DNA from: Undibacterium sp. YM2
GTDB taxonomy: Bacteria > Pseudomonadota > Gammaproteobacteria > Burkholderiales > Burkholderiaceae_D
Assembly: GCF_009937975.1 (NCBI RefSeq)
Contig: NZ_AP018441.1
Span: forward strand, 806,001-870,000
DNA: 64,000 bases
Direction: 5' to 3'
The notes below the pieces were generated by a model. It did not search any database. It had not been told where the DNA came from and saw only the letters and a program-made list of their open reading frames with translations. Shown one piece after another: positions 31,523 to 42,285 of the stretch. Both the position numbers and the translations under genes were made by a program. Each line of letters starts with the position of its first letter. Positions within the stretch are counted from its first letter, which is position 1.

Positions 31523-31632
31523 GATAGACAATGATAAAAAAGTAAAAGCAGTACGCTACCAGAAAGCCTGCTTAATTTGCATCGTATTTGAGGCTTCTGC
31601 ACGGAATTATCATTGAGCGGGGGCAGATAGGG

Positions 31633-31638
31633 TAGAAT
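31633..31638 (+). promoter_or_regulatory. -10 element of rnpB
   Basis: TAGAAT eight bases before the first base of the mature RNA. The -35 is poor; TTATCA at 31608 is the best candidate (19-base gap). Confidence 0.55.
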
Positions 31639-31645
31639 AGCGCCC

Positions 31646-31992
31646 GAAGCAGGCCAGACAATCGCTGGTTGCCTTGAGTAATCGAGGTGACGGGAGGAAG
31701 GTCCGGACTCCATAGAGCAGGGTGACGGCTAACGGCCGTACGTTGAAAGCCAGGGCGCAAGCCTTGGTATAAGACGAGGAATAGGGCCACAGAGACGAGC
31801 GTATTAAGTTACGGTGAAACGCGGTAACCTCCACCCGGAGCAATTTCAAATAGGCACGCGTTGATGTTGCTCGCGGAGCGTGCGGGTAGAAAGCTTGAGC
31901 GGCGGAGCAATCCGTCGCCTAGAGGAATGATTGTCATAGCAGATGGTAGCAATGCCTATGCCGTAACAAAATCCGGCCTATCGGCCTGCTTC
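31646..31992 (+). ncRNA. rnpB: RNase P RNA (class A)
   Basis: Ribozyme subunit that trims the 5' ends of tRNA precursors. The ends pair perfectly as helix P1 (GAAGCAGGCC / GGCCTGCTTC). Inside are the universal segments: GAGGAAGGTCCGGACTCC of the P3-P4 region, CAGGGTGACGGCTAACGGCC, ATAGGGCCACAGAGACGAG, GGTGAAACGCGGTAACCTCC and the P4 partner AGAGGAATGATTGTC. Length 347 bases is normal for betaproteobacteria. Confidence 0.97.
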
Positions 31993-32195
31993 AATTTATT
32001 GTTTATCTTGTATTTCCTATCGTGCAGGCATCTCGCCATCTCGCCAACGCACAATACGCTGCAGTCTGTTCAAGATTGTCGCCATCAAGCATCATTCCTT
32101 GCAAGCAAGTCCTTGTTCTCAAAATAGCAGTGGTACACTGGTGCAATAAGTTCTACTAGTTCTACTGACGCTGTATCTACAAAATTGCAAAACGC

Positions 32196-35100
32196 ATGGA
32201 GACTGGCGGTCTAAAGAAAGAACGCGATGTGCCCATACTGGCATTCGCCATTTGCATCTGCCTGATTGCAGTCGCAATCATAGGGCAGAGCTGGTGGTCT
32301 ATAGCCCAGGATAAGGCGCTGACCATCAATGCGGCACAGGAACATAATTTCCTGGCGGTCCGCATGCTGGAAGAGCATGTCAGTGAAGTCATGCGTGGTG
32401 CCGTGCGGGTGACGACGGTGGCCAGTCAAGAAGTTCTCTCAGAAACCAGGGTATCGGCAAACGAATCCCGGCAACTGCAACAAATCCTGGCCATGCAGAG
32501 GCAGGAATCTGAATCCATCCATGCACTCTCCGTATTTGATGCACAAGGACTATGGCTGGCGTCCAGCCAGATGGGCGCTGCTGTACCTGAAAAAGTCGAA
32601 GAGCAGCGCCATATAAAATTCTTGCTTGAACATCCCGAAGAGAGCAAGGTGGTATTGGGCGATGCTTATCAGTTGCAGCAGGGCGGTCAGTGGATTTTGC
32701 CCCTTGTTAAAAACTTCTTTGACAAGGGCGGCAAACGTGCGGGTTTGATACAGGCTGACATCCAGCTACGCTATCTCTATGATTTTTATGAGCGCATTGC
32801 CCTGGGCAGTGGCGCCAGCATTGTCCTCTACGATGAATCGGGCAGGAAGCTGGCCGCCGCCGGGCTCAAAGACCGCGATTATTCCAGGCCGGTGCTGAAG
32901 AATTTTATCCGCGACAAGTCGCCGGAAGGTGCCTTGCGGGATGTTGATGAAGAAGGCAGGGCCTGGCTCATCAGTTATAGAAAGATCAGCGATCTTCCTT
33001 TGATACTGGTGTATGCGCGCGAAAGCAGCGTCATCCTGACGGACTGGAATGCCAGAGTCACACAAAAGATCATGGTAACAGCGGTGACGGCAGGTTTCAT
33101 TTTTTTGCTGGCATTACTGCTGCTATGGCAGATACGCCATTTGCGCGACTCCAGAAACCGCCTGGAGGCCAGCGAGAGCCGTTACCGGCTGATTTATCAG
33201 GGCGCACAGGATGCCATCCTGCTCATCAGCCGTGACTATATCTATGTTGATTGCAATCCGGCTGCCGTTGCCTTCTTTGGCGTCAATACTCCAGAAGAGG
33301 TGATAGGGCGCAAGGTTGGCAGTTTTTCGCCCAGTGTCCAGTCCGTAGCCGGGTATGCGAGCCAGGATAAGGATGTGCTGGTCGCCACTCTGATAGACCA
33401 GGCTTTTAAAGGCGAGCCGCAGCGCTTTGAGTGGGTGACCGTCAGGAATGATCAGATACAGCACACAGAAATTTCATTGAGCAGGGTTGAGGTTGATGGC
33501 GAAATGCTCCTGTTTTGCGTGGAGCGCGATATCAATGCGCGCAAATACAGCGAGTTATTGATCGCCGGACAAAACCGCCTGCTGAAACTGATAGGCGGCG
33601 AAGAAGAGCTGACGTCGATACTGGAAGCAGTCAGCCAGTTTGTTGAAAAACTATGCCCTCACTGGCGTTGCGGCATACAACTGCTGGCTGACGACAGGCG
33701 TAGCTTTGCCCATGCGACCGGCAGCCGTTTTCCAGAAGTCTTGCTGGCACAGATACCTGGCATGAGTTTGAGTCATGGCAGCGGCATCTGGTCTGAAAGT
33801 GCATTGACCATGGAGCCAGTCTGGCTACGCGAGTTTTTGCAGGCACCTGCAATGCAGTTCGTGAACGACGTGGAAACCCTGGCCGAATTTTCTTCTTGTG
33901 CAGCCTGGCCCATCTTTGGCAAGAATGGTCAGTTGCTCGGCAGTTTCAGCCTGTTTTCGTATAGCCGTGAGCCCCTGAGTGAAAAAGACCTGGGCCTGGT
34001 CAGGGTGACGGTGGATATTGCCGGTATTGCCATAGAAGGCCGCCGTTCAGAAAAGAAAATCATGCAGCTCGCCCATTATGATGAGCTGACGGGTTTGCCT
34101 AACCGCTTCCTGTACAACCAGCATCTGGCGCGTTCATTGGCGATTGCCGAGCGTAACCGCAGCCAGTTGGCCGTGTTATTCCTCGATCTTGACCGTTTTA
34201 AGAATATTAACGACACCTTTGGTCATGATGAAGGTGACAATGTCTTGCGTACCATCGCGCACAGCTTCCGGCAATGCCTGCGTGAATCCGACATCATTGC
34301 CCGCATAGGCGGGGACGAATTCATCCTGCTGATCGACCAGTTCAATGAGGCGCGCGACCTTGGTGATGTGGCTGACAAGCTCTTGTATGCTGCTGCCCAG
34401 CCTTTCGAGATAGATGGACAGGAATGCCAGCTCAGCGCCAGCATAGGCATAGCCACCTTTCCTGCTGACGGCAGAGATGCCCAGACTCTGCTCAAAAATG
34501 CCGACATTGCCATGTACAAGGCAAAAAACAAGGGTAAGGACAATTACCAGTTCTATGCCTCGGAAATGAATACCCATACCGTGGAGAGGCTGGCCTTTGA
34601 GGCACGTCTGCGCAAGGCGCTGGAAAGGCGTGAGTTTGTCGTGCATTACCAGCCCAAACTCGATGTCAAAACCGAGCGCATAGTCGGTGCCGAGGCACTG
34701 GTACGCTGGAACCATCCGGAACGTGGGGTGTTGTCTCCTGTCGAATTCATCGGCCTGGCGGAAGAAGCTGGCCTAATCTCCCGCCTGGGTATGCTGGTAC
34801 TCGACATTGCCTGCCGCGACATTTTAAGTTTTCGCAATGTAGATAAGGATTTTGGCCGGGTAGCCATCAACCTGTCTGGCGCGCAGTTCAACGATGCCCA
34901 CATGCTGGAAGAAGTCAAAAGCGTGGTCGATTTCTGGCGCGTGCCTTCCAACTCCATTGAGTTTGAGATTACAGAAAGCATGGTCATGCATAACCGTGAG
35001 CAGGCCATCCTGCTCATGGATGGCCTCAAGGAAGCCGGATTTACCCTGTCCATAGACGATTTTGGCACGGGTTACTCGTCCCTTGCTTACCTCAAACGCT

Positions 35101-35363
35101 TCCCTGTTGACAGCGTCAAGGTCGACCGCTCCTTCATTAAGGACATCCCTGACGACCCGAATGACACCGCCATTGTGCTGGCCATCGTCGCCATGGCCCA
35201 TACCCTGGGCATCAAGGTCATTGCCGAGGGCGTAGATTCAGCCATACAGCTGGAAACCTTGCGTGATTGCAAATGTGATGAATTCCAGGGTTTCTATTTC
35301 AGCAAGGCCGTGCCTGACAAGGAATTTTTGCAATTATTGCAGCGTCAAAGAAGGGAAACTTAA
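32196..35363 (+). CDS. Membrane sensor with PAS, GAF, GGDEF and EAL domains
   Basis: A 1055-residue c-di-GMP enzyme. Order: membrane helix (about 15-32), a periplasmic sensor region (about 35-285, Cache-like), a second membrane helix (VTAVTAGFIFLLALLLLW), PAS (about 325-440), GAF (about 465-610), GGDEF (about 625-785) with intact RIGGDEFILL, and EAL (about 795-1050) with EALVRW, plus DDFGTGYSSL and VKVDRSFI. Both the synthetase and phosphodiesterase motifs look intact, so the net activity cannot be predicted. It would tune c-di-GMP in response to an outside signal. Confidence 0.92.
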   Translation: METGGLKKERDVPILAFAICICLIAVAIIGQSWWSIAQDKALTINAAQEHNFLAVRMLEEHVSEVMRGAVRVTTVASQEVLSETRVSANESRQLQQILAMQRQESESIHALSVFDAQGLWLASSQMGAAVPEKVEEQRHIKFLLEHPEESKVVLGDAYQLQQGGQWILPLVKNFFDKGGKRAGLIQADIQLRYLYDFYERIALGSGASIVLYDESGRKLAAAGLKDRDYSRPVLKNFIRDKSPEGALRDVDEEGRAWLISYRKISDLPLILVYARESSVILTDWNARVTQKIMVTAVTAGFIFLLALLLLWQIRHLRDSRNRLEASESRYRLIYQGAQDAILLISRDYIYVDCNPAAVAFFGVNTPEEVIGRKVGSFSPSVQSVAGYASQDKDVLVATLIDQAFKGEPQRFEWVTVRNDQIQHTEISLSRVEVDGEMLLFCVERDINARKYSELLIAGQNRLLKLIGGEEELTSILEAVSQFVEKLCPHWRCGIQLLADDRRSFAHATGSRFPEVLLAQIPGMSLSHGSGIWSESALTMEPVWLREFLQAPAMQFVNDVETLAEFSSCAAWPIFGKNGQLLGSFSLFSYSREPLSEKDLGLVRVTVDIAGIAIEGRRSEKKIMQLAHYDELTGLPNRFLYNQHLARSLAIAERNRSQLAVLFLDLDRFKNINDTFGHDEGDNVLRTIAHSFRQCLRESDIIARIGGDEFILLIDQFNEARDLGDVADKLLYAAAQPFEIDGQECQLSASIGIATFPADGRDAQTLLKNADIAMYKAKNKGKDNYQFYASEMNTHTVERLAFEARLRKALERREFVVHYQPKLDVKTERIVGAEALVRWNHPERGVLSPVEFIGLAEEAGLISRLGMLVLDIACRDILSFRNVDKDFGRVAINLSGAQFNDAHMLEEVKSVVDFWRVPSNSIEFEITESMVMHNREQAILLMDGLKEAGFTLSIDDFGTGYSSLAYLKRFPVDSVKVDRSFIKDIPDDPNDTAIVLAIVAMAHTLGIKVIAEGVDSAIQLETLRDCKCDEFQGFYFSKAVPDKEFLQLLQRQRRET

Positions 35364-35442
35364 TAGCTATACATCGTCAGCCTGCTCACCGGGCATGCAG
35401 TGCTGGATTAGCTCACTAATTCAACTGCTTTTGGTATGAAAA

Positions 35443-35465
35443 CCTGCCCATGCAGGCCATTTTTC
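35443..35465 (+). terminator. Probable terminator of the GGDEF-EAL gene
   Basis: Hairpin CCTGC-CCAT-GCAGG followed after two bases by CATTTTTC, 80 bases behind the stop. The stem is short, so moderate confidence. Confidence 0.5.
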
Positions 35466-35793
35466 AGCGATAATCTGCCCCCTTGTTCATCATCCTCAAT
35501 ACAGCAAAGTTTATTAATTGTCACTTCAGCGGCTAAAAAGCGGCGATCTCCTCTTTCCTGCAGGCATTTTCCCAAAGTAGCTCATCCCAAAACGCAACAG
35601 TCTGGGATAAACACATGGTTATATGTAAGGAGCTACTTTCACTATGTAGTGTAAGTACCTAATTTATCAGGATAAATTCCGCAGGTGCCTCAGGGCTTCA
35701 CCTCAACTGTTGGCGCTAAGTCATTGACTTCATTAGAAATTTTCCCAATTTACCCCGCAAATACGCTTGACCACGCTCAAGTCATCCTCTAAA

Positions 35794-35828
35794 GTGGGCA
35801 ATAGTGTGAAAAAGTGTAATTTTGTGGC
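35794..35828 (+). promoter_or_regulatory. MraZ-binding boxes of the dcw cluster
   Basis: Four repeats at exact 10-base spacing: GTGGG (35794), GTGTG (35804), GTGTA (35814), GTGGC (35824), separated by 5-base A/T-rich spacers. This equals the known MraZ operator plan (TGGGN5 repeats). MraZ, encoded just downstream, should repress its own cluster here. Confidence 0.85.
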
Positions 35829-35900
35829 ATAGAATTCCTAATTTCGCTTACATTCCATCCGTGGCCAGATAGACAGATTTTCAGGAAAAAAGGTAATAGC

Positions 35901-36329
35901 GTGTTTCAGGGGGCGTCCTCACTCAATCTCGATGCAAAAGGCAGGATGTCTATCCCCGCCCGGCACCGTGACGCGCTCAATGTTCAATGCGAAGGCCGGA
36001 TTACCCTGACCCGCCACCCGGATGGTTGTCTCCTGCTCTTCCCGCGCCCTACCTGGGAGTCCCACCGTGAACAAATCGCTGCCTGGCCCATACAAGCACG
36101 CGACTGGAAACGTATTTTTCTCGGCAATGCATTTGATGTTGACATGGATGGCGCTGGCCGCATCCTGGTTGCACCGGAGTTGCGTAGTGCCGTCGGCATG
36201 CAGCGCGATGTCATGCTGCTCGGCATGGGCAGCCATTTTGAGATTTGGGATGCTGCCAAGCTGGCAGAAAACGAGGCAAAAGCCATCGCTGGCGGCGCTC
36301 CTGATGTATTAAACAATTTTTCTTTCTGA
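35901..36329 (+). CDS. mraZ: MraZ, transcriptional regulator of the division cluster
   Basis: A 142-residue protein with two SpoVT/AbrB-like halves. The first begins [20 protein letters not shown], the second carries [16 protein letters not shown] residues ([18 protein letters not shown]). MraZ binds repeats in its own promoter as a ring. The start is a GTG at 35901 with AAAAGGTAATAGC before it. It is the first gene of the cluster; rsmH follows after 9 bases. Confidence 0.95.
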   Translation: MFQGASSLNLDAKGRMSIPARHRDALNVQCEGRITLTRHPDGCLLLFPRPTWESHREQIAAWPIQARDWKRIFLGNAFDVDMDGAGRILVAPELRSAVGMQRDVMLLGMGSHFEIWDAAKLAENEAKAIAGGAPDVLNNFSF

Positions 36330-36338
36330 TCGCGGGCA

Positions 36339-37298
36339 ATGAGTATTCAGCAAGCGGCAGATTTTACGCACCAGACAGTGCTGTTGCATGAGGCTGTAGA
36401 TGCGCTCGGCATCGCAGGCGAACGTAGCAACGGTATTTATGTCGATGGCACCTTTGGCCGTGGTGGGCATAGCCGCCTGCTCTTGTCACAACTGGGCAGC
36501 AATGGCCGCCTGATTGCTTTTGACAAAGATACCCAGGCGATTGCCAGTGCAAAAGAAATTCAGGACCCGCGTTTTCATATCGTGCATGACAGTTTTGCAA
36601 GCATTGCTGAAGCCTTGCCTGAGCTTGGCGTCAGCAAGGTCGATGGCATTCTGATGGACTTGGGCATCTCATCGCCGCAAGTGGATGATGCCAGCCGGGG
36701 TTTCAGCTTCAGGTCAGATGGTCCGCTCGACATGCGCATGGATACCACGCGTGGCATTTCTGCAGCCGAATGGCTGGCAACTGCCGAAGAAGAACAAATT
36801 ACGGAGGTTATAAAAAATTATGGGGAAGAACGGTTTGCTTTTCAGATTGCAAAGGCGATTGTTGCTCGCAGGAAGACAGACGCCATTCGTGGAACACGAC
36901 AGCTCGCAGAAATCGTCGCACACGCCGTCAAAACTCGCGAGAAGGGTAAAGACCCGGCAACTCGCACCTTTCAGGCTATACGGATTTTCATCAATCAGGA
37001 GCTTGAAGATCTCGAAATAGGTCTGGCGGCAGCTTATCAGGCATTGGCTCCTTACGGGCGCATGTCGGTCATCAGTTTCCATTCACTCGAAGACCGTATC
37101 GTGAAGCAGTTCTTTGCTTCCAAGGTCAAGGTGGAGCAGCCTGACCGCCGTTTGCCCATACGCCATATCGATTTGCCGCAACCGCAGATGCGCCTGTTGA
37201 ACCGTATCAAGCCTTCCGAGGCTGAGGTCAGTGCCAATCCGCGTTCGCGTTCAGCAATTTTGCGGGTAGCAGAGCGTCTGCCAGAGGTGGCTGCATGA
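36339..37298 (+). CDS. rsmH: RsmH, 16S rRNA (cytosine-1402 N4) methyltransferase
   Basis: A 319-residue SAM-dependent methyltransferase (formerly MraW) that methylates C1402 in the ribosomal P site. The SAM-binding motif is [16 protein letters not shown], with [20 protein letters not shown] and [11 protein letters not shown] further on, all typical. Normal length. Its stop overlaps the ftsL start by four bases (ATGA), implying translational coupling. Confidence 0.96.
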   Translation: MSIQQAADFTHQTVLLHEAVDALGIAGERSNGIYVDGTFGRGGHSRLLLSQLGSNGRLIAFDKDTQAIASAKEIQDPRFHIVHDSFASIAEALPELGVSKVDGILMDLGISSPQVDDASRGFSFRSDGPLDMRMDTTRGISAAEWLATAEEEQITEVIKNYGEERFAFQIAKAIVARRKTDAIRGTRQLAEIVAHAVKTREKGKDPATRTFQAIRIFINQELEDLEIGLAAAYQALAPYGRMSVISFHSLEDRIVKQFFASKVKVEQPDRRLPIRHIDLPQPQMRLLNRIKPSEAEVSANPRSRSAILRVAERLPEVAA

Positions 37299-37570
37299 GT
37301 ACCCGCTGGAATATTATCCTGGCCGCGGCATTGATTGCCTGTGCCCTGTCATTGATCAATGCGCAGTATCAGGCACGTCGCCTGTTTATAGAGCTGGAGC
37401 GGGAGCAAAGTTTAAGCAAGCAATATGAATTGCAATGGACGCAACTGAAACTCGATCAATCCACCTACGGCAAGCATGCGCGCATAGAAGCAACAGCGGC
37501 ACGTGAATTGAACATGGTTGCTGTGACCCCTGAACGCACGCAGTACCTCAAAGCAGTGGAGGCAAAATGA
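37295..37570 (+). CDS. ftsL: FtsL, cell division protein
   Basis: A 91-residue bitopic membrane protein. One N-terminal membrane segment ([18 protein letters not shown]) is followed by a coiled-coil region, and the motif [15 protein letters not shown] near the end is typical of FtsL. It forms the FtsQLB complex that activates FtsWI. It overlaps rsmH and ftsI by four bases each. Confidence 0.92.
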   Translation: MSTRWNIILAAALIACALSLINAQYQARRLFIELEREQSLSKQYELQWTQLKLDQSTYGKHARIEATAARELNMVAVTPERTQYLKAVEAK

Positions 37571-39330
37571 GCAGATCAGCAAGTACATCCCGTACCGCCG
37601 CTGCACGCGGCGTTGCCTTTTCTTCCAGCCCTTTACTGGATGTGAAGCTGCCTGCCTGGCGTTCACGCTTTATCCTGTTTTTATTGTTTGCAGCTTTTAT
37701 CGCCCTGATTGCCAAAGCACTGTATCTGCAAGGATTTACCAAGGACTTTTTGCAGAAGGAAGGGGCCAATCGTTATGCCCGCACGCTGGAATTGCCTGCG
37801 ACCCGCGGCAAGATCACTGACCGCAATGGTCAGGTGCTGGCTTCCTCCGTGCCTGTCAAAGCCATCTGGGCGATTCCTGACGATGTGCTGGTAGCGCCCA
37901 AGGAAAAATTGCAGCAACTGGCCAAATTGCTCGACATGACTGAGGCAGAATTGCGCAAGAAGCTCGATTCTGACCGCCAGTTTGTCTATCTGAAACGCCA
38001 GGTAGAACCTGCCATCTCAGACCAGATAGTGGCTCTGGCCATACCCGGCATAGAAACCCGTAAGGAATACAAACGCTTTTATCCAGAAGGCGAAGTCATG
38101 GCCCATGTGGTTGGCTTCACCAATGTGGAAGATATAGGACAAGAAGGTATAGAGCTGGCATCGGAAAAAAACCTGGCGGGCAAGACCGGGAGTCGCCGTG
38201 TCATCAAAGACAGACTGGGCCATATCGTTGAAGATATACAGGCCGTGCGTGAACCGCATGATGGCAAGGATCTGACGCTGTCGATAGACAGCAAGATCCA
38301 GTACATTGCATTTACGCATTTGAAGGAAGCCGTAGAAAAACACAAGGCCAAGGCGGGTGGTGCGGTAGTGCTGGATGTCCAGACTGGCGAGGTACTGGCA
38401 CTGGTGAACCTGCCTACCTATAACCCGAACGACCGCTCTGTACTGACTGGCGCGCAATTGCGTAACCGTGTCATGACCGATACTTTTGAGCCAGGTTCGA
38501 CGATGAAGCCGGTGACCGTTGCCCTGGCGCTGGAAACTGGCCGCGTCACGCCTGATACCGTATTCCAGACCGCGCCTGGTGTGATGTCCATCGGTCCCGC
38601 ACTGATACACGATGCCCACAAACAGGGTTCTCTGACAGTTGCGCAAGTTATACAAAAGTCCTCGAATATCGGCACGGTGAAAATGGCCTTGCAAATGCCA
38701 CCGCAAGAAATGTGGGAAATGTTTACCACCCTGGGTTTTGGCCAGCAGCCAAAATTCGGTTTCCCTGGTGCGGTTGCCGGGCGTTTGCGCAATTACAAGA
38801 ACTGGCGTCCTATTGAGCAAGCCACCATGAGCTATGGACACGGTATCTCGGTGTCACTCATACAGATGGCACGCGCCTATATGATTTTTGCCAGGAATGG
38901 CGACATGATCCCGCTGACTTTCCAAAAGTCGGCGGAATTGCCACAAGGCTCACGCGTCATTTCTGAAAAGACGGCAAAACAGATGCGTCTGATGATGGAA
39001 GCTGTGACTGAGCCGGGCGGCACTGCTACCCAGGCCCGCATCGCTGGTTATCGTGTTGCAGGAAAGACGGGTACTGCCCATAAGCTGGAGGGTGGCCGCT
39101 ATGTGAATAAATATGTGGGTGATTTCGTCGGCTTTGCGCCGGTATCCAATCCGCGCGTGATCGTCGCGGTCATGATAGACGAGCCCAGCAGCGGTGGTTA
39201 TTACGGCGGCACTGTTGCCGCTCCGGTATTCGCGGCTATCACAGCGAACGTCTTGCGTTCGCTGAACGTGCCGCCTGACTCATCCGTCACCAGCATTATT
39301 CCTGAGACCAGCGTACAGGAAAGCATGTAA
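37567..39330 (+). CDS. ftsI: FtsI (PBP3), septal peptidoglycan transpeptidase
   Basis: A 587-residue penicillin-binding protein. One membrane segment (FILFLLFAAFIALIAKALYL), a dimerisation domain with RGKITDRNGQVLASS, then the transpeptidase domain. Catalytic motifs: STMK (in EPGSTMKPVTVA), SSN (KSSNIGTVK) and KTGT (AGKTGTAHK). All are intact. It cross-links septal wall together with FtsW, encoded downstream. murE follows without a gap. Confidence 0.96.
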   Translation: MSRSASTSRTAAARGVAFSSSPLLDVKLPAWRSRFILFLLFAAFIALIAKALYLQGFTKDFLQKEGANRYARTLELPATRGKITDRNGQVLASSVPVKAIWAIPDDVLVAPKEKLQQLAKLLDMTEAELRKKLDSDRQFVYLKRQVEPAISDQIVALAIPGIETRKEYKRFYPEGEVMAHVVGFTNVEDIGQEGIELASEKNLAGKTGSRRVIKDRLGHIVEDIQAVREPHDGKDLTLSIDSKIQYIAFTHLKEAVEKHKAKAGGAVVLDVQTGEVLALVNLPTYNPNDRSVLTGAQLRNRVMTDTFEPGSTMKPVTVALALETGRVTPDTVFQTAPGVMSIGPALIHDAHKQGSLTVAQVIQKSSNIGTVKMALQMPPQEMWEMFTTLGFGQQPKFGFPGAVAGRLRNYKNWRPIEQATMSYGHGISVSLIQMARAYMIFARNGDMIPLTFQKSAELPQGSRVISEKTAKQMRLMMEAVTEPGGTATQARIAGYRVAGKTGTAHKLEGGRYVNKYVGDFVGFAPVSNPRVIVAVMIDEPSSGGYYGGTVAAPVFAAITANVLRSLNVPPDSSVTSIIPETSVQESM

Positions 39331-40866
39331 ATGACACAGAAAAATATAATTATGATAGCAATACTGGACTGGCTGAAGCAGCATGCGCCGAATGCGCAAT
39401 TGCGTTCAGATTCCCGCTCCATACAAACAGGGGATGTCTTCTTTGCCTTGCGCACCCACATTACCGATGGCCGTGCACACATAGCCCATGCGGTCGCCAA
39501 TGGCGCAATCGCAGTGGTGTATGAAGCAAATGAATTCACATGGGATGAGGCACTCAACTCACTCAAGGTCGCACATCTGCCGATAGATAATCTGCAGGAC
39601 GTGGTTGGCCATGTCGCCCATGCCTGGTATGGGCAGCCAGATAATGGCTGGTTCAATGTGGCCGTTACCGGCACCAATGGCAAGACTTCCTGCACACAAT
39701 GGATAGCCAAAGCGCTTTCGCTGAGTGGTATGCCTGCGGCTGTCATCGGCACCTTGGGCATAGGCCAGTACCGCAATGGTATCCTTGGGCAACTGGCAGA
39801 AACTGGTTACACCACGCCCGACGCCATAGGCTTGCAGCAAAAACTGTCCGACTTGCAGCGCGATGGTGCACAGGCACTGGCGATAGAAGCTTCTTCCATA
39901 GGCCTGGACCAGGGCCGTTTGAACGGTCTGCATTTTGATGTGGCCGTGCTGACGAATCTGACGCGTGATCATCTTGATTACCATGGCGACATGCAGGGCT
40001 ATGCCGCAGCCAAAACAAAGCTGTTTGACTGGCAAAGCCTGGGTACGGCTGTCATCAACCTGGATGATGCTTATGGTCTGGAACTGGTCAAGCATCTGCA
40101 AGCCAGTCAGCCAGCTACCAAGCTGCTGGGCTACAGTCTGGAAAAAGAACTCGTATCGGGCATAGATGCACTGGTCGCCAGCAATCTGAAAACCAGCCAT
40201 GCAGGTACCAGCTTCCATCTTGAATCTCCTTATGGCGCGGCGCAAGTCAAGACACAGCTCATAGGCAAGTTCAATGTCAGCAATATCCTGGCGGTACTCG
40301 CCGTGTTGCTGAGCAAGGGCATCGCCCTGAACAAGGCAGTAGGCATCATAGAAAAACTCACACCGGTCCCTGGCCGCATGCAATTGCTGGGTACTGCCGG
40401 TCATGTCATGGTCGTTATTGATTATGCGCACACGCCAGATGCACTCGAAAAAACCCTGGAAGCCTTGCAGCAGGTTGCGCAAGAAAGAGCCGGGGCTTTG
40501 TGGTGTGTGTTTGGTTGCGGCGGTGACCGTGATCCGGGCAAGCGGCCGCAGATGGGCAAGATTGCTGAGCTGGCGCAACATGTTGTTGTCACCAGTGACA
40601 ATCCGCGCAGTGAAAATCCATCGCAGATCATAGAAGACATTCTCAAAGGCATGACGGGCACGCCGCAAGTAATCGAAGACCGCGCCAATGCGATCCTGTA
40701 TGCGATCAAGCATGCAGATCATCATGATGTAGTTTTGCTGGCTGGCAAAGGCCATGAAACCTATCAGGATATCAATGGCAAGAAATGGCCATTCTCCGAT
40801 GAAGAGCATGCCGCACTCTCACTTGCTACTGTCGCAACCAGCGGTAATACGAAGAGGGGAAGCTGA
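39331..40866 (+). CDS. murE: MurE, UDP-MurNAc-tripeptide synthetase
   Basis: A 511-residue ATP-dependent ligase that adds the third amino acid to UDP-MurNAc-L-Ala-D-Glu. The ATP loop is VTGTNGKTSCTQW, and the selectivity motif SDNPRSENP (DNPR) indicates meso-diaminopimelate as substrate. ATG 39331 directly follows the ftsI stop and has AGGAAAGC at the right distance. A second ATG at 39352 is also possible. Confidence 0.96.
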   Translation: MTQKNIIMIAILDWLKQHAPNAQLRSDSRSIQTGDVFFALRTHITDGRAHIAHAVANGAIAVVYEANEFTWDEALNSLKVAHLPIDNLQDVVGHVAHAWYGQPDNGWFNVAVTGTNGKTSCTQWIAKALSLSGMPAAVIGTLGIGQYRNGILGQLAETGYTTPDAIGLQQKLSDLQRDGAQALAIEASSIGLDQGRLNGLHFDVAVLTNLTRDHLDYHGDMQGYAAAKTKLFDWQSLGTAVINLDDAYGLELVKHLQASQPATKLLGYSLEKELVSGIDALVASNLKTSHAGTSFHLESPYGAAQVKTQLIGKFNVSNILAVLAVLLSKGIALNKAVGIIEKLTPVPGRMQLLGTAGHVMVVIDYAHTPDALEKTLEALQQVAQERAGALWCVFGCGGDRDPGKRPQMGKIAELAQHVVVTSDNPRSENPSQIIEDILKGMTGTPQVIEDRANAILYAIKHADHHDVVLLAGKGHETYQDINGKKWPFSDEEHAALSLATVATSGNTKRGS

Positions 40867-42284
40867 TGGAATTCACTCTTCAGGAATTACAAGCTGCCAT
40901 GCCTGCGGCGAAACTGACTGGTGATGCCGGTGTCGTCACCCGCATCACTGGTCTGACCACTGACAGCCGCAAAGTTGGCGCTGGCGATCTGTTCGTTGCC
41001 CTGCGCGGTGAAAACTTTGATGCCCATGATTTCTTGCCGCAAGTCGCGGCTGCCGGTGCTGCAGCAGTGATCGCTGAACGCCTGCCTGCAGATTTCAGCC
41101 TGCCAGCCTTGCAGATGGCAGACAGCAAACTGGCGCTGGTAAAAGTAGGGCGCTTCTGGCGTCAGAAGTTTGAGCTGCCCGTCATTGGTGTGACAGGCAG
41201 CAACGGCAAGACCACCGTCAAGGAAATGATTTCTTCTATCCTGGCGGCAGCGTTTGGTGCAGATGGCCGTCTGGCGACCGCAGGCAATTTGAACAATGAA
41301 ATCGGCGTGCCCCTGACCATCATGCAATTGCATGCCGGACATAAGGCCGCCGTCATAGAAATGGGCATGAACCATCCTGGTGAAATCGCCTTGCTGGCAT
41401 CTGCCGCAATGCCTACCGTGGCATTGGTCAACAATGCACAGCGCGAACATCAGGAATTCATGCAAAACGTGGAAGCAGTGGCGCGCGAAAATGGTGTGGC
41501 GATACAGTGTCTGCCAGATGATGGCGTGGCTGTATTCCCTGCTAACGATACTTATACAGCTTTATGGCAATCCTTTGCGTCTGAACGCGGTCAGCGTAAA
41601 ACCCTGACTTTTGGTCTGACACCTGACGCTGATGTGCATGCGACTTACCTGCCCAGCGTGTTTGGCAGTGATTTGCAAATCAACCTGGCTGGCCAGGTAT
41701 TGTCAGTACGTCTGAATGCAGCAGGCCAGCACAATGTCTTGAATGCGCTTGCCGCTGCGGCTTGCTGCCATGCGACCGGCATCAGCAAAGAAGCCATCGT
41801 TGCAGGACTCGAAAATTTCTCACCAGTCAATGGTCGCCTGCAACGCAAGCAAGCACATTGCGGTGCAACCGTGATTGATGACAGCTATAACGCCAATCCT
41901 GATTCTGTGCGTGCTGCGATTGATGTGCTGGCACAAATCGGTGGTGACACTGCGCTGGTACTCGGTGACATGGGCGAGGTTGGTGAAAACGGCGCGCAAT
42001 TCCATCATGAAATTGGCGAGTATGCGCAGCAGCGCGGCATCAAGAAATTGCTACTGCTCGGTGAGTTGGTTGCCCATGCTGCACAAGGCTATGGTGCAGG
42101 TGCCCAGCATTTCGCCAGCGTGGAAAACCTGTGCCAGAACCTTGATGCACAAGTATCCGCTGACACCATAGTTCTGGTCAAAGGCTCGCGTTTCATGAAG
42201 ATGGAAAGAGTCGTTGCGCATCTTTTGGCAGCAGACGATAAAGAAAAAAATACATTACAACAAAAAATAATAGGGAATCACTAG
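40866..42284 (+). CDS. murF: MurF, UDP-MurNAc-tripeptide--D-Ala-D-Ala ligase
   Basis: A 472-residue Mur ligase. ATP loop [15 protein letters not shown], then [15 protein letters not shown] and the C-terminal [16 protein letters not shown], all diagnostic of MurF. It completes the pentapeptide of lipid I precursor in the cytoplasm. A ribosome site AGAGGGGAA lies within the end of murE, with which it overlaps by one base. Confidence 0.96.
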   Translation: MEFTLQELQAAMPAAKLTGDAGVVTRITGLTTDSRKVGAGDLFVALRGENFDAHDFLPQVAAAGAAAVIAERLPADFSLPALQMADSKLALVKVGRFWRQKFELPVIGVTGSNGKTTVKEMISSILAAAFGADGRLATAGNLNNEIGVPLTIMQLHAGHKAAVIEMGMNHPGEIALLASAAMPTVALVNNAQREHQEFMQNVEAVARENGVAIQCLPDDGVAVFPANDTYTALWQSFASERGQRKTLTFGLTPDADVHATYLPSVFGSDLQINLAGQVLSVRLNAAGQHNVLNALAAAACCHATGISKEAIVAGLENFSPVNGRLQRKQAHCGATVIDDSYNANPDSVRAAIDVLAQIGGDTALVLGDMGEVGENGAQFHHEIGEYAQQRGIKKLLLLGELVAHAAQGYGAGAQHFASVENLCQNLDAQVSADTIVLVKGSRFMKMERVVAHLLAADDKEKNTLQQKIIGNH

Positions 42285-42285
42285 T

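Larger units (their letters stand above)
35364..35900. other. Intergenic region before mraZ
   Basis: A 537-base spacer without a convincing gene (a 72-codon frame at 35436 has no ribosome site). It holds a terminator-like hairpin (35443), an inverted repeat AATTTATC-AG-GATAAATT (35661-35678) and the MraZ boxes (35794-35828). A -10-like TAGAAT at 35830 lies just after the boxes. Confidence 0.6.

Noticed and set aside
35436..35654. 72-codon ORF before mraZ
   Set aside because: No ribosome site, unusual composition, and it lies over hairpins and regulatory sequence.
39559..40809. 416-codon minus-strand ORF over murE
   Set aside because: Antisense shadow of a clear Mur ligase.
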